Assembly (NCBI GenBank): GCA_947853665.1
Contig: CANTXF010000044.1
Coordinates: forward strand, 1 to 64,000
Direction of reading: 5' to 3'
From: an uncultured Deferribacterales bacterium
GTDB taxonomy: Bacteria > Chrysiogenota > Deferribacteres > Deferribacterales > Mucispirillaceae
Length of the DNA stretch: 64,000 nucleotides
Part shown: one piece after another, positions 41,248 to 50,225 of the stretch
Layout of the letters: each line of letters opens with the position of its first letter
How positions within the stretch are numbered: the first letter of the stretch is position 1
Made by a program: the position numbers and the translations under genes
Notes under the pieces: generated by a model
Told to the model about the DNA's origin: nothing
The model's database searches: none
Seen by the model: the letters and a program-made list of their open reading frames with translations, nothing else

Positions 41248-42567
41248 TTATATTTCGTCCTTGCTGGAGCCAGTTCCCGGAGAGTAGAGCCTGTTATATA
41301 TTTTGGCGGCGAAGGAATCCGTCATGCCGGATATATAATCGCATATTCCGCGTTCCTTTGAGCCGCTTTCCTCCCGGTGGAGAGTCCAGTTCTTTATCAG
41401 CTTTTCAGGAGAATCTGAGAAGGCTTCGAAAATCTTTTTAATTACGTACTGTCCTCTTATTTCTAGCATCTGCACTTCCGGCGCGTTTACCACAAGCTCC
41501 ATAAGCACTTTGTCTTTAAGAAGCTTTATAAGGCTTTTCGCCTCGTCGCTGAAAGCGGCGTTATATTTTAATAGAGGATGAGTAAAGCCAGGCACTTCCT
41601 TTATATACAGGCTGTTAAGGAGCAGGGCGGATATGCCGCCGACAAATTTTTTACGCTTTTTCGAATCGTAATAAATATCGTCGAATTTTTCGCCGCGGTC
41701 TATAAATAAATCCCGGCCCAGCCAGTCTTTATAGCCGCTGTTCATAAATATCGGGCTTATGCTGTCTTTCAGGTCTTTAGGGAGTATGAGCCGCCTTGCT
41801 ATCATATCCTCAAAATCGTGGGAGGAGTTTGCTATATCGTCTGCGGCCTCCATAACGGAAGCGTCGAAGGATTTGTAAAGAGGCTTTACCACGTTTCCCT
41901 TGACGGAGAAATCCTGAAATTTATTTCTGTCACTTTCCGAAAATATTTCCAGAGCGTGTTCCACTGCGTCCGTTTCTTCCCCGTAGCGGCATTTGGGAGG
42001 CAGAGAAGCCGCATGGCCGCCGGAAATCGCCGCCTCGTAGCTTACCGGATATTTAAGCACCGCCAGCAAAAGCCTTCTCGTAGGGTTTATGCCGGCAGTT
42101 TCGTGGTATTTTTCCAGCTTCGTTAAAATACGCAGGGTCTGGGCGTTTCCTTCAAAGCCTCCCTTGTCCTTCATCAGAGAGTAAAGGGCCTTTTCTCCTC
42201 CGTGGCCGAAGGGCGGGTGGCCCAGGTCGTGGGCGTAGCAGGCGCTTGCCGTAACCGTGCGGAAGGAGTTGTATGCGTCGTTAATATAAGGGGAAAGGCT
42301 TTCGTCGTATTTTATGAAGTTTCTCTGTATTCTGGCGGCTATTCCGCAGCCTATCTGGCATACTTCCAGAGTATGGGTAAGGCGCGTGCGGTGAAAGTCG
42401 CCTTCGTCCGCGCCGGTAACTTGAGTTTTGCCCTGCAGGCGCCTGAAAGACGATGAATGTATTATCCTCGCCTGCTCGCGTTCGTAAGGCGTTCTTTCGT
42501 CCCCGTCCCTTTGGTAGTCCCCCAGGGTAAGAGTTTTTTCCAGTTCCTTAAGCTCCTTGCCGCTCAT
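41248..42567 (-). CDS. dgt: Deoxyguanosinetriphosphate triphosphohydrolase-like protein
   Basis: 439 residues. It hydrolyses dNTPs to deoxynucleosides and triphosphate. HD-domain metal ligands are H65 (RLTHTLEV), H113/D114 (HDLGHPPFGHGGE) and a later D in DDIANSSHDFED. The N-terminal block RTPYEREQARIIHSSSFRRL, then QGKTQV is typical of the short bacterial dGTPase type. Start chosen at ATG 42567 (MSGKELKELEKTL), which overlaps the stop of the RND gene by four bases; the longer frame upstream is inside that gene. It is thus co-transcribed with the efflux genes, though functionally unrelated. Confidence 0.94.
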   Translation of the reverse strand: MSGKELKELEKTLTLGDYQRDGDERTPYEREQARIIHSSSFRRLQGKTQVTGADEGDFHRTRLTHTLEVCQIGCGIAARIQRNFIKYDESLSPYINDAYNSFRTVTASACYAHDLGHPPFGHGGEKALYSLMKDKGGFEGNAQTLRILTKLEKYHETAGINPTRRLLLAVLKYPVSYEAAISGGHAASLPPKCRYGEETDAVEHALEIFSESDRNKFQDFSVKGNVVKPLYKSFDASVMEAADDIANSSHDFEDMIARRLILPKDLKDSISPIFMNSGYKDWLGRDLFIDRGEKFDDIYYDSKKRKKFVGGISALLLNSLYIKEVPGFTHPLLKYNAAFSDEAKSLIKLLKDKVLMELVVNAPEVQMLEIRGQYVIKKIFEAFSDSPEKLIKNWTLHREESGSKERGICDYISGMTDSFAAKIYNRLYSPGTGSSKDEI

Positions 42568-45500
42568 ACCGCCTCCTCTTCCGGCAGCACGCCGTTTCCT
42601 TCGCCCCTTAAGAAAAAGGAGAGCAGGGCCGGTATCACAAACATGGTAAACACGGTGGAAAGAGCCAGGCCGCCCAGAATAACGCTTCCCAGACCTCTGT
42701 AAAGCTCCGCTCCGGCTCCGGGGGAGACTACGAGAGGCAGCATGCCTATAAGGGACGTAAGGGTACTCATACATATAGGCCTGATTCTCGTCCTTAACGC
42801 TTCGTTTATGGCGTCGCGCCCGCTCATGCCGTAGCGCACGTTGTTAAGGGACTGGTAAACTATCAGTATTGGGTTATTCACCACCGTTCCTATAAGCATT
42901 ATGAAGCCCAGCACCGTAAGCACGTCCATAGGCTGGTTCGCTATGAAGGCGTTTACGGCTGCAAGGCCGAGAAAACCGCCGGAAGCCGCCAGAGGCACGG
43001 AAAACATTATTATAAACGGATAAAGGAAATTATCGAACAGGGCGGACATAAGAAGGTAGGTTATAAGCACCGCCAGCAGCAGGTTGCCCGTAAGAGCCAC
43101 TTTGGCATCCTCCAGCTTGCTGGAGGCTCCGCTTGTGGATATTTCTATACCGTCGAGAAGCCCTTGAGCCTTTAAAGGCTCTATGGCCTTTGTCATTATG
43201 GCGTTCTGCAGCTCTTCCAGCACCATGCCGGACTGGACGGAAACCATTATATTAAAAGACCTTTGGGAATTATACCTGCGTATTCTGTCCACGCCCATTA
43301 TTTCCTTCATTTCGGAAAGGCTGTATATGGGCACTGGCTGGCCGTTTTGGGCGGTAACGAGTATGGAGTATATATCCTGGGGGTTTTCATGGTTAAGCTC
43401 GTCCTTACCCTGTATCATTATATCTATCGTTCCCAGCGCGTCGTCTTTGAATTCGCCCACTTTTCTGCCGTCCAGATACGCGTCCACGGCTATGCCAAGC
43501 TCGCTGGCCGATATTCCGGCGGCTTTAAGGGCCTCCCTGTCCGGAAATATCTGCACCTCCGGATATACCGGCGTGGCCGACGGGTTTACCCTTACCTGAG
43601 CCTGCGGCAGCTCCTCGATTATTTTATTCTGAATAAGGTTTACCATGCCGGTAAGCCTGTCGTAATCCATTGCGCCGCCTACGTTCAGCATAACCATATT
43701 GCCAGAGCCTCTCCCCACGTTAAAAAGGGGAGACTGGGAGGTAGAGCCGGTAACTCCCGGTATATCGGCTATTATCTCCGATATAAGGGGCTGTAGCTCC
43801 GCTGCCCGCTCTTCGTCCGCGCTGGTTACGGAAAGGCGCACCATAGTGCTTCCCCCCACGAACATAAATGTTTTTACGGCGGGGTAGCCGTCTTTTTCGT
43901 TTTCCATATAGGGTTTGAGCCTTTCGTATATGTATTCTCCCATATCGGCCCGCTCTTTGTAGGAATAGCCCGGCGGCACGGATATGCGGGATTCCACGAG
44001 GTTTTTGTTGCCTAGAGGCAGATAGTCCATTTTAGGCATAAGAAAATACGCGCCGCCGGCGGACAGCACCGTAAGGATAATTATTACGGAAAGGCGCAGG
44101 GGCAGGCTGGCGTTTATCCTTTTCGATACGGCCATTATACCGTCTACGAAAAAGGTGCCGAAGGCTATTATTAATCTTCCGGCCCGTCCCTCTTTCTTTT
44201 TCTGGTGGCTCCGGCTGTAAAGCAGCCTTGTGAGCACGGGGATTACCAGTATTGACACTACGAGGCTTATTCCCACGGCGGAGCTTACGGCGAGGGCTAT
44301 GTCTCCGAAAAGCTGCCCCGCCTCTTCCTTTATGAATACTACGGGCAGAAACACCGCCACGGTGGTAAGGGTGGAGGCCAGTATCGCTCCCCATACCTCT
44401 TTTGAGCCTTCGTAAGCGGCCTGAAACGGGTTTTTGCCCATGGCCATGTGCCTGTCTATATTCTCAAGCACCACTATGGAGTTGTCTATAAGCATGCCTA
44501 CGGAAAAAGCTATCCCTGCAAGGCTTATTACGTTCAGAGAACGGCCCATGGCGTTCATTATGAAAAACGTGCCTATTATGCTTATGGGTATTGTGGTTGC
44601 GATAACCAGAGTGGAGCGTACGCTCCTTAAAAAAAGCAGCAGAACGATTATTGCGAGGATTCCGCCTTCCACTATGTTGGATTTTACTAGGGCTATCGCT
44701 TTAAGTATATAGCCCCGCTGGTCCGATACCCATACGAATTGTATGCCCTGTTCCTTTAGTATCCCGTCGTTAAGGTTCGTAACTACCGTTTCTATATCGT
44801 CCGTCAGTTTCAGTACGTTGGCTCCGGCCTGGGCTATGACTCCCACGTTTATGGCGTCGCTCGTGTTAAGGCGCACGATCGTGTTCTTTTTAGCGAAACC
44901 GTAGTCTATTTCCGCTATATCGCCCATTTTAACCCGGGAGTTGCTGCCGGCAACTACCACTATATCCTTTATGTCGTCCGGCGTTTTTACCTCGCCTATG
45001 GTTCTGAAGCGGTAATCGCGGGAGCCGAAATCGAGGGTCCCGGCGGAAATGTTTATGTTTTCCTGGCTCAGGGCGCTTACAACCTGGCTGATCGTCAGGT
45101 TGTAATAGCTTAAAAGGTTAGGGTCTATTTTTATCTGTATCTGCCTTGCGCTCCCTCCCCAGTAGGAAAGGTCCGCAACGCCGTCCACCCGTTCCAGATA
45201 GGGCTTTACTATTTCCTCGAAATAGGTGCCGTACTCGTCTATGCTTTTCGGATTGCCGGGCACGGTCGTTAAGGCCAGCTCCACGACGGATATGGAGTCC
45301 GTATTGGAGGAGCGTATAGTAGGCTGGTCTACGTCGTCCGGGTATCCCCGCACCTCGTTTAGCTTATTGAGGACGAGCAGTATGGCGTCGTTTATATCCA
45401 TGCCGAGATCGAACATAAGGGTAATATTTGAGGAACCGTTCGACGCGGTGCTTTCAAAATCTATAAGGCCGGGGATGGTTTTAAGCACCCTTTCCTGCCG

Positions 45501-45695
45501 GTCTACAACTTCCTTTTCCATTTCGTATGGGGAGGCGCCCGTCCAGGATGTTCTTACGGTTATCTGGGGATATTCTATCGTAGGTATCAGCCTGTAAGGC
45601 ATGCTAATAAGGGCCTGCACGCCGAAAATAACGACGAAGAATATGCCTACGAGCACCTTTACAGGATTTTCTATGGCAAATTTTATTATGTTCAT
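42564..45695 (-). CDS. RND efflux transporter, inner-membrane pump
   Basis: 1043 residues, standard AcrB-family length, 12 transmembrane helices and two large periplasmic loops. It starts MNIIKFAIENPVKVLVGIFF and has the TM4 proton-relay region VGMLIDNSIVVLENI followed by the GSKEVWGAILASTLTTVAVF motif. It belongs to the hydrophobe/amphiphile or MdtBC-like branch by overall appearance; the substrate is unknown. It follows the adaptor gene by one base. No outer-membrane TolC-type channel is in the cluster, so it must borrow one encoded elsewhere. Confidence 0.96.
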   Translation of the reverse strand: MNIIKFAIENPVKVLVGIFFVVIFGVQALISMPYRLIPTIEYPQITVRTSWTGASPYEMEKEVVDRQERVLKTIPGLIDFESTASNGSSNITLMFDLGMDINDAILLVLNKLNEVRGYPDDVDQPTIRSSNTDSISVVELALTTVPGNPKSIDEYGTYFEEIVKPYLERVDGVADLSYWGGSARQIQIKIDPNLLSYYNLTISQVVSALSQENINISAGTLDFGSRDYRFRTIGEVKTPDDIKDIVVVAGSNSRVKMGDIAEIDYGFAKKNTIVRLNTSDAINVGVIAQAGANVLKLTDDIETVVTNLNDGILKEQGIQFVWVSDQRGYILKAIALVKSNIVEGGILAIIVLLLFLRSVRSTLVIATTIPISIIGTFFIMNAMGRSLNVISLAGIAFSVGMLIDNSIVVLENIDRHMAMGKNPFQAAYEGSKEVWGAILASTLTTVAVFLPVVFIKEEAGQLFGDIALAVSSAVGISLVVSILVIPVLTRLLYSRSHQKKKEGRAGRLIIAFGTFFVDGIMAVSKRINASLPLRLSVIIILTVLSAGGAYFLMPKMDYLPLGNKNLVESRISVPPGYSYKERADMGEYIYERLKPYMENEKDGYPAVKTFMFVGGSTMVRLSVTSADEERAAELQPLISEIIADIPGVTGSTSQSPLFNVGRGSGNMVMLNVGGAMDYDRLTGMVNLIQNKIIEELPQAQVRVNPSATPVYPEVQIFPDREALKAAGISASELGIAVDAYLDGRKVGEFKDDALGTIDIMIQGKDELNHENPQDIYSILVTAQNGQPVPIYSLSEMKEIMGVDRIRRYNSQRSFNIMVSVQSGMVLEELQNAIMTKAIEPLKAQGLLDGIEISTSGASSKLEDAKVALTGNLLLAVLITYLLMSALFDNFLYPFIIMFSVPLAASGGFLGLAAVNAFIANQPMDVLTVLGFIMLIGTVVNNPILIVYQSLNNVRYGMSGRDAINEALRTRIRPICMSTLTSLIGMLPLVVSPGAGAELYRGLGSVILGGLALSTVFTMFVIPALLSFFLRGEGNGVLPEEEAV

Positions 45696-45696
45696 A

Positions 45697-46743
45697 TCAG
45701 TTTGCCGCTATCCGTATTTTAGAGCCGTCTTTTACTTTGTCGCCCCCTTTCATGACGACCCTGTCGCCTTCCGCAAGGGCTCCGGACCCTACGGCGATAT
45801 CTCCTCCCGCGTATCCCACAATTTCTACGGGGATGAAACGCACCGTGTTTTCAATGATTTTATAAACGCCTTTTTCCTGGTTGTTGTCTATTACCGCGTC
45901 TCTGGGCACGAAAAGGGCTTCCACGCTTTTTCCGCTGGGCACCCTTACCACCGCCCGCACGCCTTCCTTAAGGTACGGAGACGCGCCTATGGCGATTCTC
46001 GCCTCGAAGGTTCTCGTGGCCGCGTCCCCTTTGGAGTTTACGGATATTACCGTCCCCGTAAAATCCTTCCCCGATGCACTCACGGGCACTTTCTGTCCCG
46101 GCTTTACATAGGGCAGCACTTTTTCCGGCAGATATATTCTCGCCTCGTAAGTAAGGGAAGCCACGCTTGCCGCCGTTCCTCCAAGTGTCATCCATTCGCC
46201 CACCTCTATGGGGACGTCCGTTATCACGCCGTCGAAGGGAGCTTTTATCGTCATTTTCTCTTTTTCGGTTTTTAATTTTTTCTCGTCCGCCTGGGCGGCT
46301 TTATAGGCGCTTTCCGCGTTCTGGTAGTCCGTCAGTGAGTCCTGATATTTTTGCTGGGATATGGAGTTCTGGCTGTAAAGGGACTGGTTTCTGGCGTAAT
46401 CCCTTTTTGTTTTTTCAAGATTAAGCAGAGCCTGCTTCGTGCCTGCTTCCGCCGCGAGTATGCTGTAAGTGAGGAAAGCGTCGTCAAGCTGGGCTATGGG
46501 CTGGCCCTGCCTGACCCTGTCTCCGTCCTTTACGAAAACCTTTATTATTTTGCTGGCGCTTTCGGAGGCCACGTCCGATGTTTTCGTAAAGAAGGCGGAA
46601 CCGGTAAGGGCTATATTGGGCTGGGTGGAGCCTTTTTTTACTACCGCGTCCGTTATAAGAACCGACGGGGCGTTCCCGCTTTGAGCCTGGGCCGCGCATG
46701 CCGCCATAAGGGTAAAAAATAATATGACAGGAAAAAGACGCAT
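45697..46743 (-). CDS. RND efflux periplasmic adaptor (membrane fusion protein)
   Basis: 348 residues. Start chosen at ATG 46743 (MRLFPVILFFTLMAACAAQA) with GGAG nine bases upstream; the frame runs 29 codons further. The N-terminus is a signal peptide, and LMAAC could be a lipobox. The lipoyl/hairpin/beta-barrel order is visible: VFVKDGDRVRQGQPIAQLDD, a coiled-coil hairpin (about 95-160), MTIKAPFDGVITDVPIEVGE, then VRVPSGKSVEALFVPRDAVI. It links the pump to the outer-membrane channel. First gene of the adaptor-pump-dgt operon. Confidence 0.94.
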   Translation of the reverse strand: MRLFPVILFFTLMAACAAQAQSGNAPSVLITDAVVKKGSTQPNIALTGSAFFTKTSDVASESASKIIKVFVKDGDRVRQGQPIAQLDDAFLTYSILAAEAGTKQALLNLEKTKRDYARNQSLYSQNSISQQKYQDSLTDYQNAESAYKAAQADEKKLKTEKEKMTIKAPFDGVITDVPIEVGEWMTLGGTAASVASLTYEARIYLPEKVLPYVKPGQKVPVSASGKDFTGTVISVNSKGDAATRTFEARIAIGASPYLKEGVRAVVRVPSGKSVEALFVPRDAVIDNNQEKGVYKIIENTVRFIPVEIVGYAGGDIAVGSGALAEGDRVVMKGGDKVKDGSKIRIAAN

Positions 46744-46906
46744 AAAAGAAACTCCGGGTAAATTTACCTTGTTTTCATACTTTAGACGGTATAATCCGAT
46801 ATATGTTACATTTTTTTTGCAGTTTTTCATATTTATACTTTGGCGTTGCGCGTCGCAGGATGATATAGTATCTTATTGACAACTATATTCCGAAAGCGGA
46901 GGTGTC

Positions 46907-48151
46907 ATGAAGATACTTGCCCTTAACTGTGGCAGTTCGTCGGTAAAATATCAGCTTTACGAGTGGAATAAAAAAAAGGTCCTGGCAAAAGGCGCTGTCG
47001 AGCGTATAGGGCTCGTAAACACCTTCATAACCCACAGCACGGACCATAACAACCACCGTCTCGAGTTCGACTGCCCGGACCACACCTCCGCCATAATGCT
47101 TATCATGAAATTTCTCCTGGATGAGGAATTCGGCGTTATAAAAGAGCTTTCAGACATTTACGCCGTAGGGCACAGGATAGTCCACGGAGGGGAGCGATTC
47201 GACAGGAGCGTTCTTATAGACAGCGAGGTTATTGAGGAGATAGAAAACCTTTCCGATCTGGCGCCCCTTCATAACCCGCCCAATCTTGCCGGTATATACG
47301 CCGTTAAAAAGCTCCTGCCTGATGTGCCGCAGGTGGCCATATTCGACACGGCTTTTCATCAGACCATGCCGGAATTCGCGTATATGTATGCCATACCGCG
47401 CAAATGGTACGACAGATACTACGTAAGGCGTTACGGCTTCCACGGCTCAAGCCATCTCTACGTTTCCCGCCGGGCGGCCGTAATGCTGGGCAAGCCCTGG
47501 AACGAGTGCAATATAGTATCCCTGCATATTGGAAACGGCGTAAGCATAACGGCCATAGAAAACGGCCTGTCCGTAGATACGTCTATGGGGTTTACTCCTC
47601 TTGAGGGCGCCATTATGGGCACAAGGTGCGGGGACATAGACCCGGCCGTGCCCATATTCATGCAGCAGGCCGCTGGCCTCAGCGCGGACGAAGTAAACGT
47701 TATCCTGAACCGCAGATCCGGTATACTGGGCATCACCGGCAAATATACCGACCGCAGGGATGTTATCAGGGTAGCCGGAGAGGGGGACAGATACTGTAAG
47801 CTGGCCCTTGAAATGGAGCATTACCACCTTAAAAAATATATAGGCATGTATTACGCCGTTCTGGGCCGCATAGACGCCGTGGTATTTACCGCCGGAGTAG
47901 GGGAAAATTCGCCCCACGCAAGGGAGATGTCCGTGGCTGGCCTTGAGCATATAGGCATAGCCATAGACGCGGAAAAAAATAAAAACGTGCTTTCTTCCAG
48001 CGGCGAGACGGATCTTTCCGCCCCAGGCTCCGAAGTGAAAATATTTATGATACCCACCAACGAGGAGCTGGTTTTTATCGAGGACGTGGTAGGCATACTG
48101 AACGGCTCTTATTCCGACCCGTTTACGTACAACTACACTTTCAGCAACTAA
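46907..48151 (+). CDS. ackA: Acetate kinase
   Basis: 414 residues. It interconverts acetyl phosphate and acetate with ATP/ADP. The family signatures are MKILALNCGSSSVKYQLY at the N-terminus, VGHRIVHGGERF, FDTAFHQTMPEFAYMYAIP, RRYGFHGSSH, SLHIGNGVSI and VFTAGVGENSP. The leader has GGAGG four bases before the ATG. No phosphotransacetylase gene is adjacent, so acetyl phosphate must be made by an enzyme encoded elsewhere. It would give substrate-level ATP in this anaerobe. Confidence 0.97.
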   Translation: MKILALNCGSSSVKYQLYEWNKKKVLAKGAVERIGLVNTFITHSTDHNNHRLEFDCPDHTSAIMLIMKFLLDEEFGVIKELSDIYAVGHRIVHGGERFDRSVLIDSEVIEEIENLSDLAPLHNPPNLAGIYAVKKLLPDVPQVAIFDTAFHQTMPEFAYMYAIPRKWYDRYYVRRYGFHGSSHLYVSRRAAVMLGKPWNECNIVSLHIGNGVSITAIENGLSVDTSMGFTPLEGAIMGTRCGDIDPAVPIFMQQAAGLSADEVNVILNRRSGILGITGKYTDRRDVIRVAGEGDRYCKLALEMEHYHLKKYIGMYYAVLGRIDAVVFTAGVGENSPHAREMSVAGLEHIGIAIDAEKNKNVLSSSGETDLSAPGSEVKIFMIPTNEELVFIEDVVGILNGSYSDPFTYNYTFSN

Positions 48152-48211
48152 CTGAACGGGGCTGCACTTTGCGGAGGATTCCCGCAAGGCTGGGCCGGGG
48201 ATAGGTGGCCG

Positions 48212-48730
48212 TTATATTGCGCGTATGACCCTGCACGGGTTTCCGAAGGCCAGCACTCCCGCCGGTATGTTTTTTGTAACGACGCTTCCCGCCCCGATTA
48301 CGGAATTTTCCCCGATTGACACTCCCGGCAGTACGACGGAATTTCCTCCTATCCATACGTTGTCGCCTATATTTACCGGCGCCGTTTCCGATACTGAAGG
48401 CCCTCCCAGCCGCAGAGCCGGGTCTATGGGGTGCCCCACGGCATATATCTGCACGCCGGGAGCCAGCATCACGCTGCTGCCTATATTTACTTTGTCGCAG
48501 TCCAGTATTGTTACGTTGAAATTCGCGTAAAAATTTTCCCCGATTTGTATATTAGTGCCGATATCGCAGAAAAAGGGCGGCTCGATGTATATGCTGCCGC
48601 AGTCCCGCCCGAAAAGCTCATTCAGTATGGAGCGGCGCAGGGCTTCGTCCGGCTCCGAGGAATTATATCTCCTGCATAGTTCCCTGGCTCTGGCCAGCGC
48701 TTTTCGCATTTCGTCCCCGGTTTTTTCCAT
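48212..48730 (-). CDS. Hexapeptide-repeat sugar O-acetyltransferase (Maa/LacA-like)
   Basis: 172 residues. An N-terminal helical segment (RARELCRRYNSSEPDEALRR) typical of maltose/galactoside acetyltransferases precedes left-handed beta-helix repeats (IYIEPPFFCDIGTNIQIGEN, NIGSSVMLAPGVQIYAVGH with the catalytic His, NIGDNVWIGGNSVVLPGVSI, then IGENSVIGAGSVVTKNIPAG). It acetylates a sugar acceptor from acetyl-CoA; the acceptor is unknown. Convergent with ackA and otherwise alone. Confidence 0.92.
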   Translation of the reverse strand: MEKTGDEMRKALARARELCRRYNSSEPDEALRRSILNELFGRDCGSIYIEPPFFCDIGTNIQIGENFYANFNVTILDCDKVNIGSSVMLAPGVQIYAVGHPIDPALRLGGPSVSETAPVNIGDNVWIGGNSVVLPGVSIGENSVIGAGSVVTKNIPAGVLAFGNPCRVIRAI

Positions 48731-48831
48731 GCTCCGTTCTCCCGTTTATTATTGATGGACATGATAATATAATTTTCTTATATTGTAACCGGAATTGTTT
48801 TTCCTCGTCTTAATATTTTAAGAGAGGGGAT

Positions 48832-49407
48832 ATGGCGGAAAAAAGCGACAGCGATATAATCGGCCTCGTGCTTTCGGGCGACGCCGATTCGTTTGAAACT
48901 CTTATAGACAGGTATAAAGACAGGATCTTTAAGATAGTTTCCGCCCATGTTCCGCCGGAATCCGTGGAGGAAACGGCAAACGACGTGTTTTTCAAGGCGT
49001 ATAAGTCCCTTGCTAACTTTAAAAGCGATTCGCCCTTCCTTCACTGGCTTTCGGTAATAGCCGTGAACACCTGCCGCGATTTCTGGCGGGCAGGCTATTC
49101 CAATAAGGAATATTCCATGGCGTCTTTCGACGAGGATATGGAAAAAAGTCTGGAAAACCGGCCTTCCGGCAAAACCCCAGAGGAGGAGCTGCTTGAGAAC
49201 GAAAGGAAAAAAATGCTTTATAAAGCCATGGACGTTTTAAAGCCTAACGAAAGGATAATAATAAATATGCTTTACACGGAAGAAAGGAGCGTGGCCGAAA
49301 CGGCGGAGCTTTCCGGCATGACGGAATCCAACGTTAAGGTTATCGCTTTCAGGGCCAGGAAAAAGCTGGCGGACGCTCTTAACGAAATTACGGGAGGCGC
49401 TTTATGA
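48832..49407 (+). CDS. ECF-type RNA polymerase sigma factor
   Basis: 191 residues. Region 2 (SFETLIDRYKDRIFKIVSAH, then DVFFKAYKSLANFK and WLSVIAVNTCRDFWR) and region 4 (MDVLKPNERIIINMLYTEER, then SVAETAELSGMTESNVKVIA, FRARKKL) are complete. A GAGAGGGG leader precedes the ATG. Its stop overlaps the next gene by four bases; that gene has the size and topology of a small anti-sigma factor, and the one after encodes a periplasmic LTxxQ-type sensor, so this is probably an envelope- or metal-responsive sigma factor (inference). Confidence 0.94.
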   Translation: MAEKSDSDIIGLVLSGDADSFETLIDRYKDRIFKIVSAHVPPESVEETANDVFFKAYKSLANFKSDSPFLHWLSVIAVNTCRDFWRAGYSNKEYSMASFDEDMEKSLENRPSGKTPEEELLENERKKMLYKAMDVLKPNERIIINMLYTEERSVAETAELSGMTESNVKVIAFRARKKLADALNEITGGAL

Positions 49408-49691
49408 AAACCAAATTTGACGAAGTATCGGTGGAATCCCTTCTGGCCGGTCTTAAAAACAGGCCGGATATAAAGGCTCCCGAAGATTTTGCCGCCTCGG
49501 TAATGTCCCGCATAAGGCAGGACGCGGATAAAAGCGTAAGATCTTTCGACGGGCTGTTCCTTCGCTTTTCCATAGGGGCGTCGGTTGTGGCGGCGGCTTC
49601 GCTGCTGCTTGCCATAAATCTTTTTACTTCCTATACGCCGGGAGCGGCGGAGTACGCGGCCGTGGATTATTTTAATATGTCCATTTTCTAG
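49404..49691 (+). CDS. Small membrane protein, probable anti-sigma factor
   Basis: 95 residues. A cytoplasmic N-terminus with two short helices (SVESLLAGLKNRPDIKAP, then FAASVMSRIRQDAD), one transmembrane helix (about 57-76, IGASVVAAASLLLAINLF) and a short periplasmic tail. Four-base overlap with the sigma gene is the usual arrangement for a cognate anti-sigma factor, and the size matches CnrY of the nickel-responsive CnrYXH system. No ZAS or RseA motif is present, so the call rests on topology and context. Confidence 0.7.
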   Translation: MKTKFDEVSVESLLAGLKNRPDIKAPEDFAASVMSRIRQDADKSVRSFDGLFLRFSIGASVVAAASLLLAINLFTSYTPGAAEYAAVDYFNMSIF

Positions 49692-49704
49692 AGAGGCTTT
49701 AAGG

Positions 49705-50223
49705 ATGTTCAGGAAAAAACGGGTGATTTTCGCGCTTCTGATAATATTTGTATGCGGCTTCGTTTCCGGCGCCGCGCTTGCTCCCGTGATGGTACATAAA
49801 ATGGCCGGGAACCCTTATTCCCGCGAAAAGTTGTCGGAAAGGGTGTTTAACGCCAACTATCTTAACGACGTGGGCCTTACGGAAAACCAGCGCGAGATAG
49901 TAAACGGCATAATAGCCAAATATGTGGACAAATACAGGACTGCGCGGGACAGCTTCTCAAATTCCAGAAATTTTATATACAGCGAATTCAATACCGCCGT
50001 CAAAGAGGTGCTTACTCCGGCCCAGTACGAGCGTTACCGTATAAATTCCGATAACGATATCAGGCGGCGCAGGGAGTATCACGATAAAATGGAGCGGGCC
50101 GTCATGGACGAGAAAAAGGTGGACACGGAAATGTTCGTCCGTGAAAGGGACGGCAAGCGCAGGCTGAAAGAGGAGCTGGACTATTACGACGGCCTTTTGG
50201 AGAAAAAATACGGCGGAATGTAG
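49705..50223 (+). CDS. Membrane-anchored periplasmic sensor of the LTxxQ/CpxP-CnrX type
   Basis: 172 residues. An N-terminal anchor or signal (FALLIIFVCGFVSGAAL) is followed by a highly charged helical periplasmic domain with two family-type motifs, LTENQREIVNGIIAKYV and LTPAQYERYRI, as in CpxP, Spy, ZraP and CnrX. His and Met near the membrane (VMVHKM) and later (EYHDKMERAVM) could bind metal. It lies 13 bases after the putative anti-sigma gene. CnrX-like sensing of metal or misfolded protein that releases the sigma factor is the inferred role. The C-terminus is rich in Lys and Glu. Confidence 0.75.
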   Translation: MFRKKRVIFALLIIFVCGFVSGAALAPVMVHKMAGNPYSREKLSERVFNANYLNDVGLTENQREIVNGIIAKYVDKYRTARDSFSNSRNFIYSEFNTAVKEVLTPAQYERYRINSDNDIRRRREYHDKMERAVMDEKKVDTEMFVRERDGKRRLKEELDYYDGLLEKKYGGM

Positions 50224-50225
50224 GC

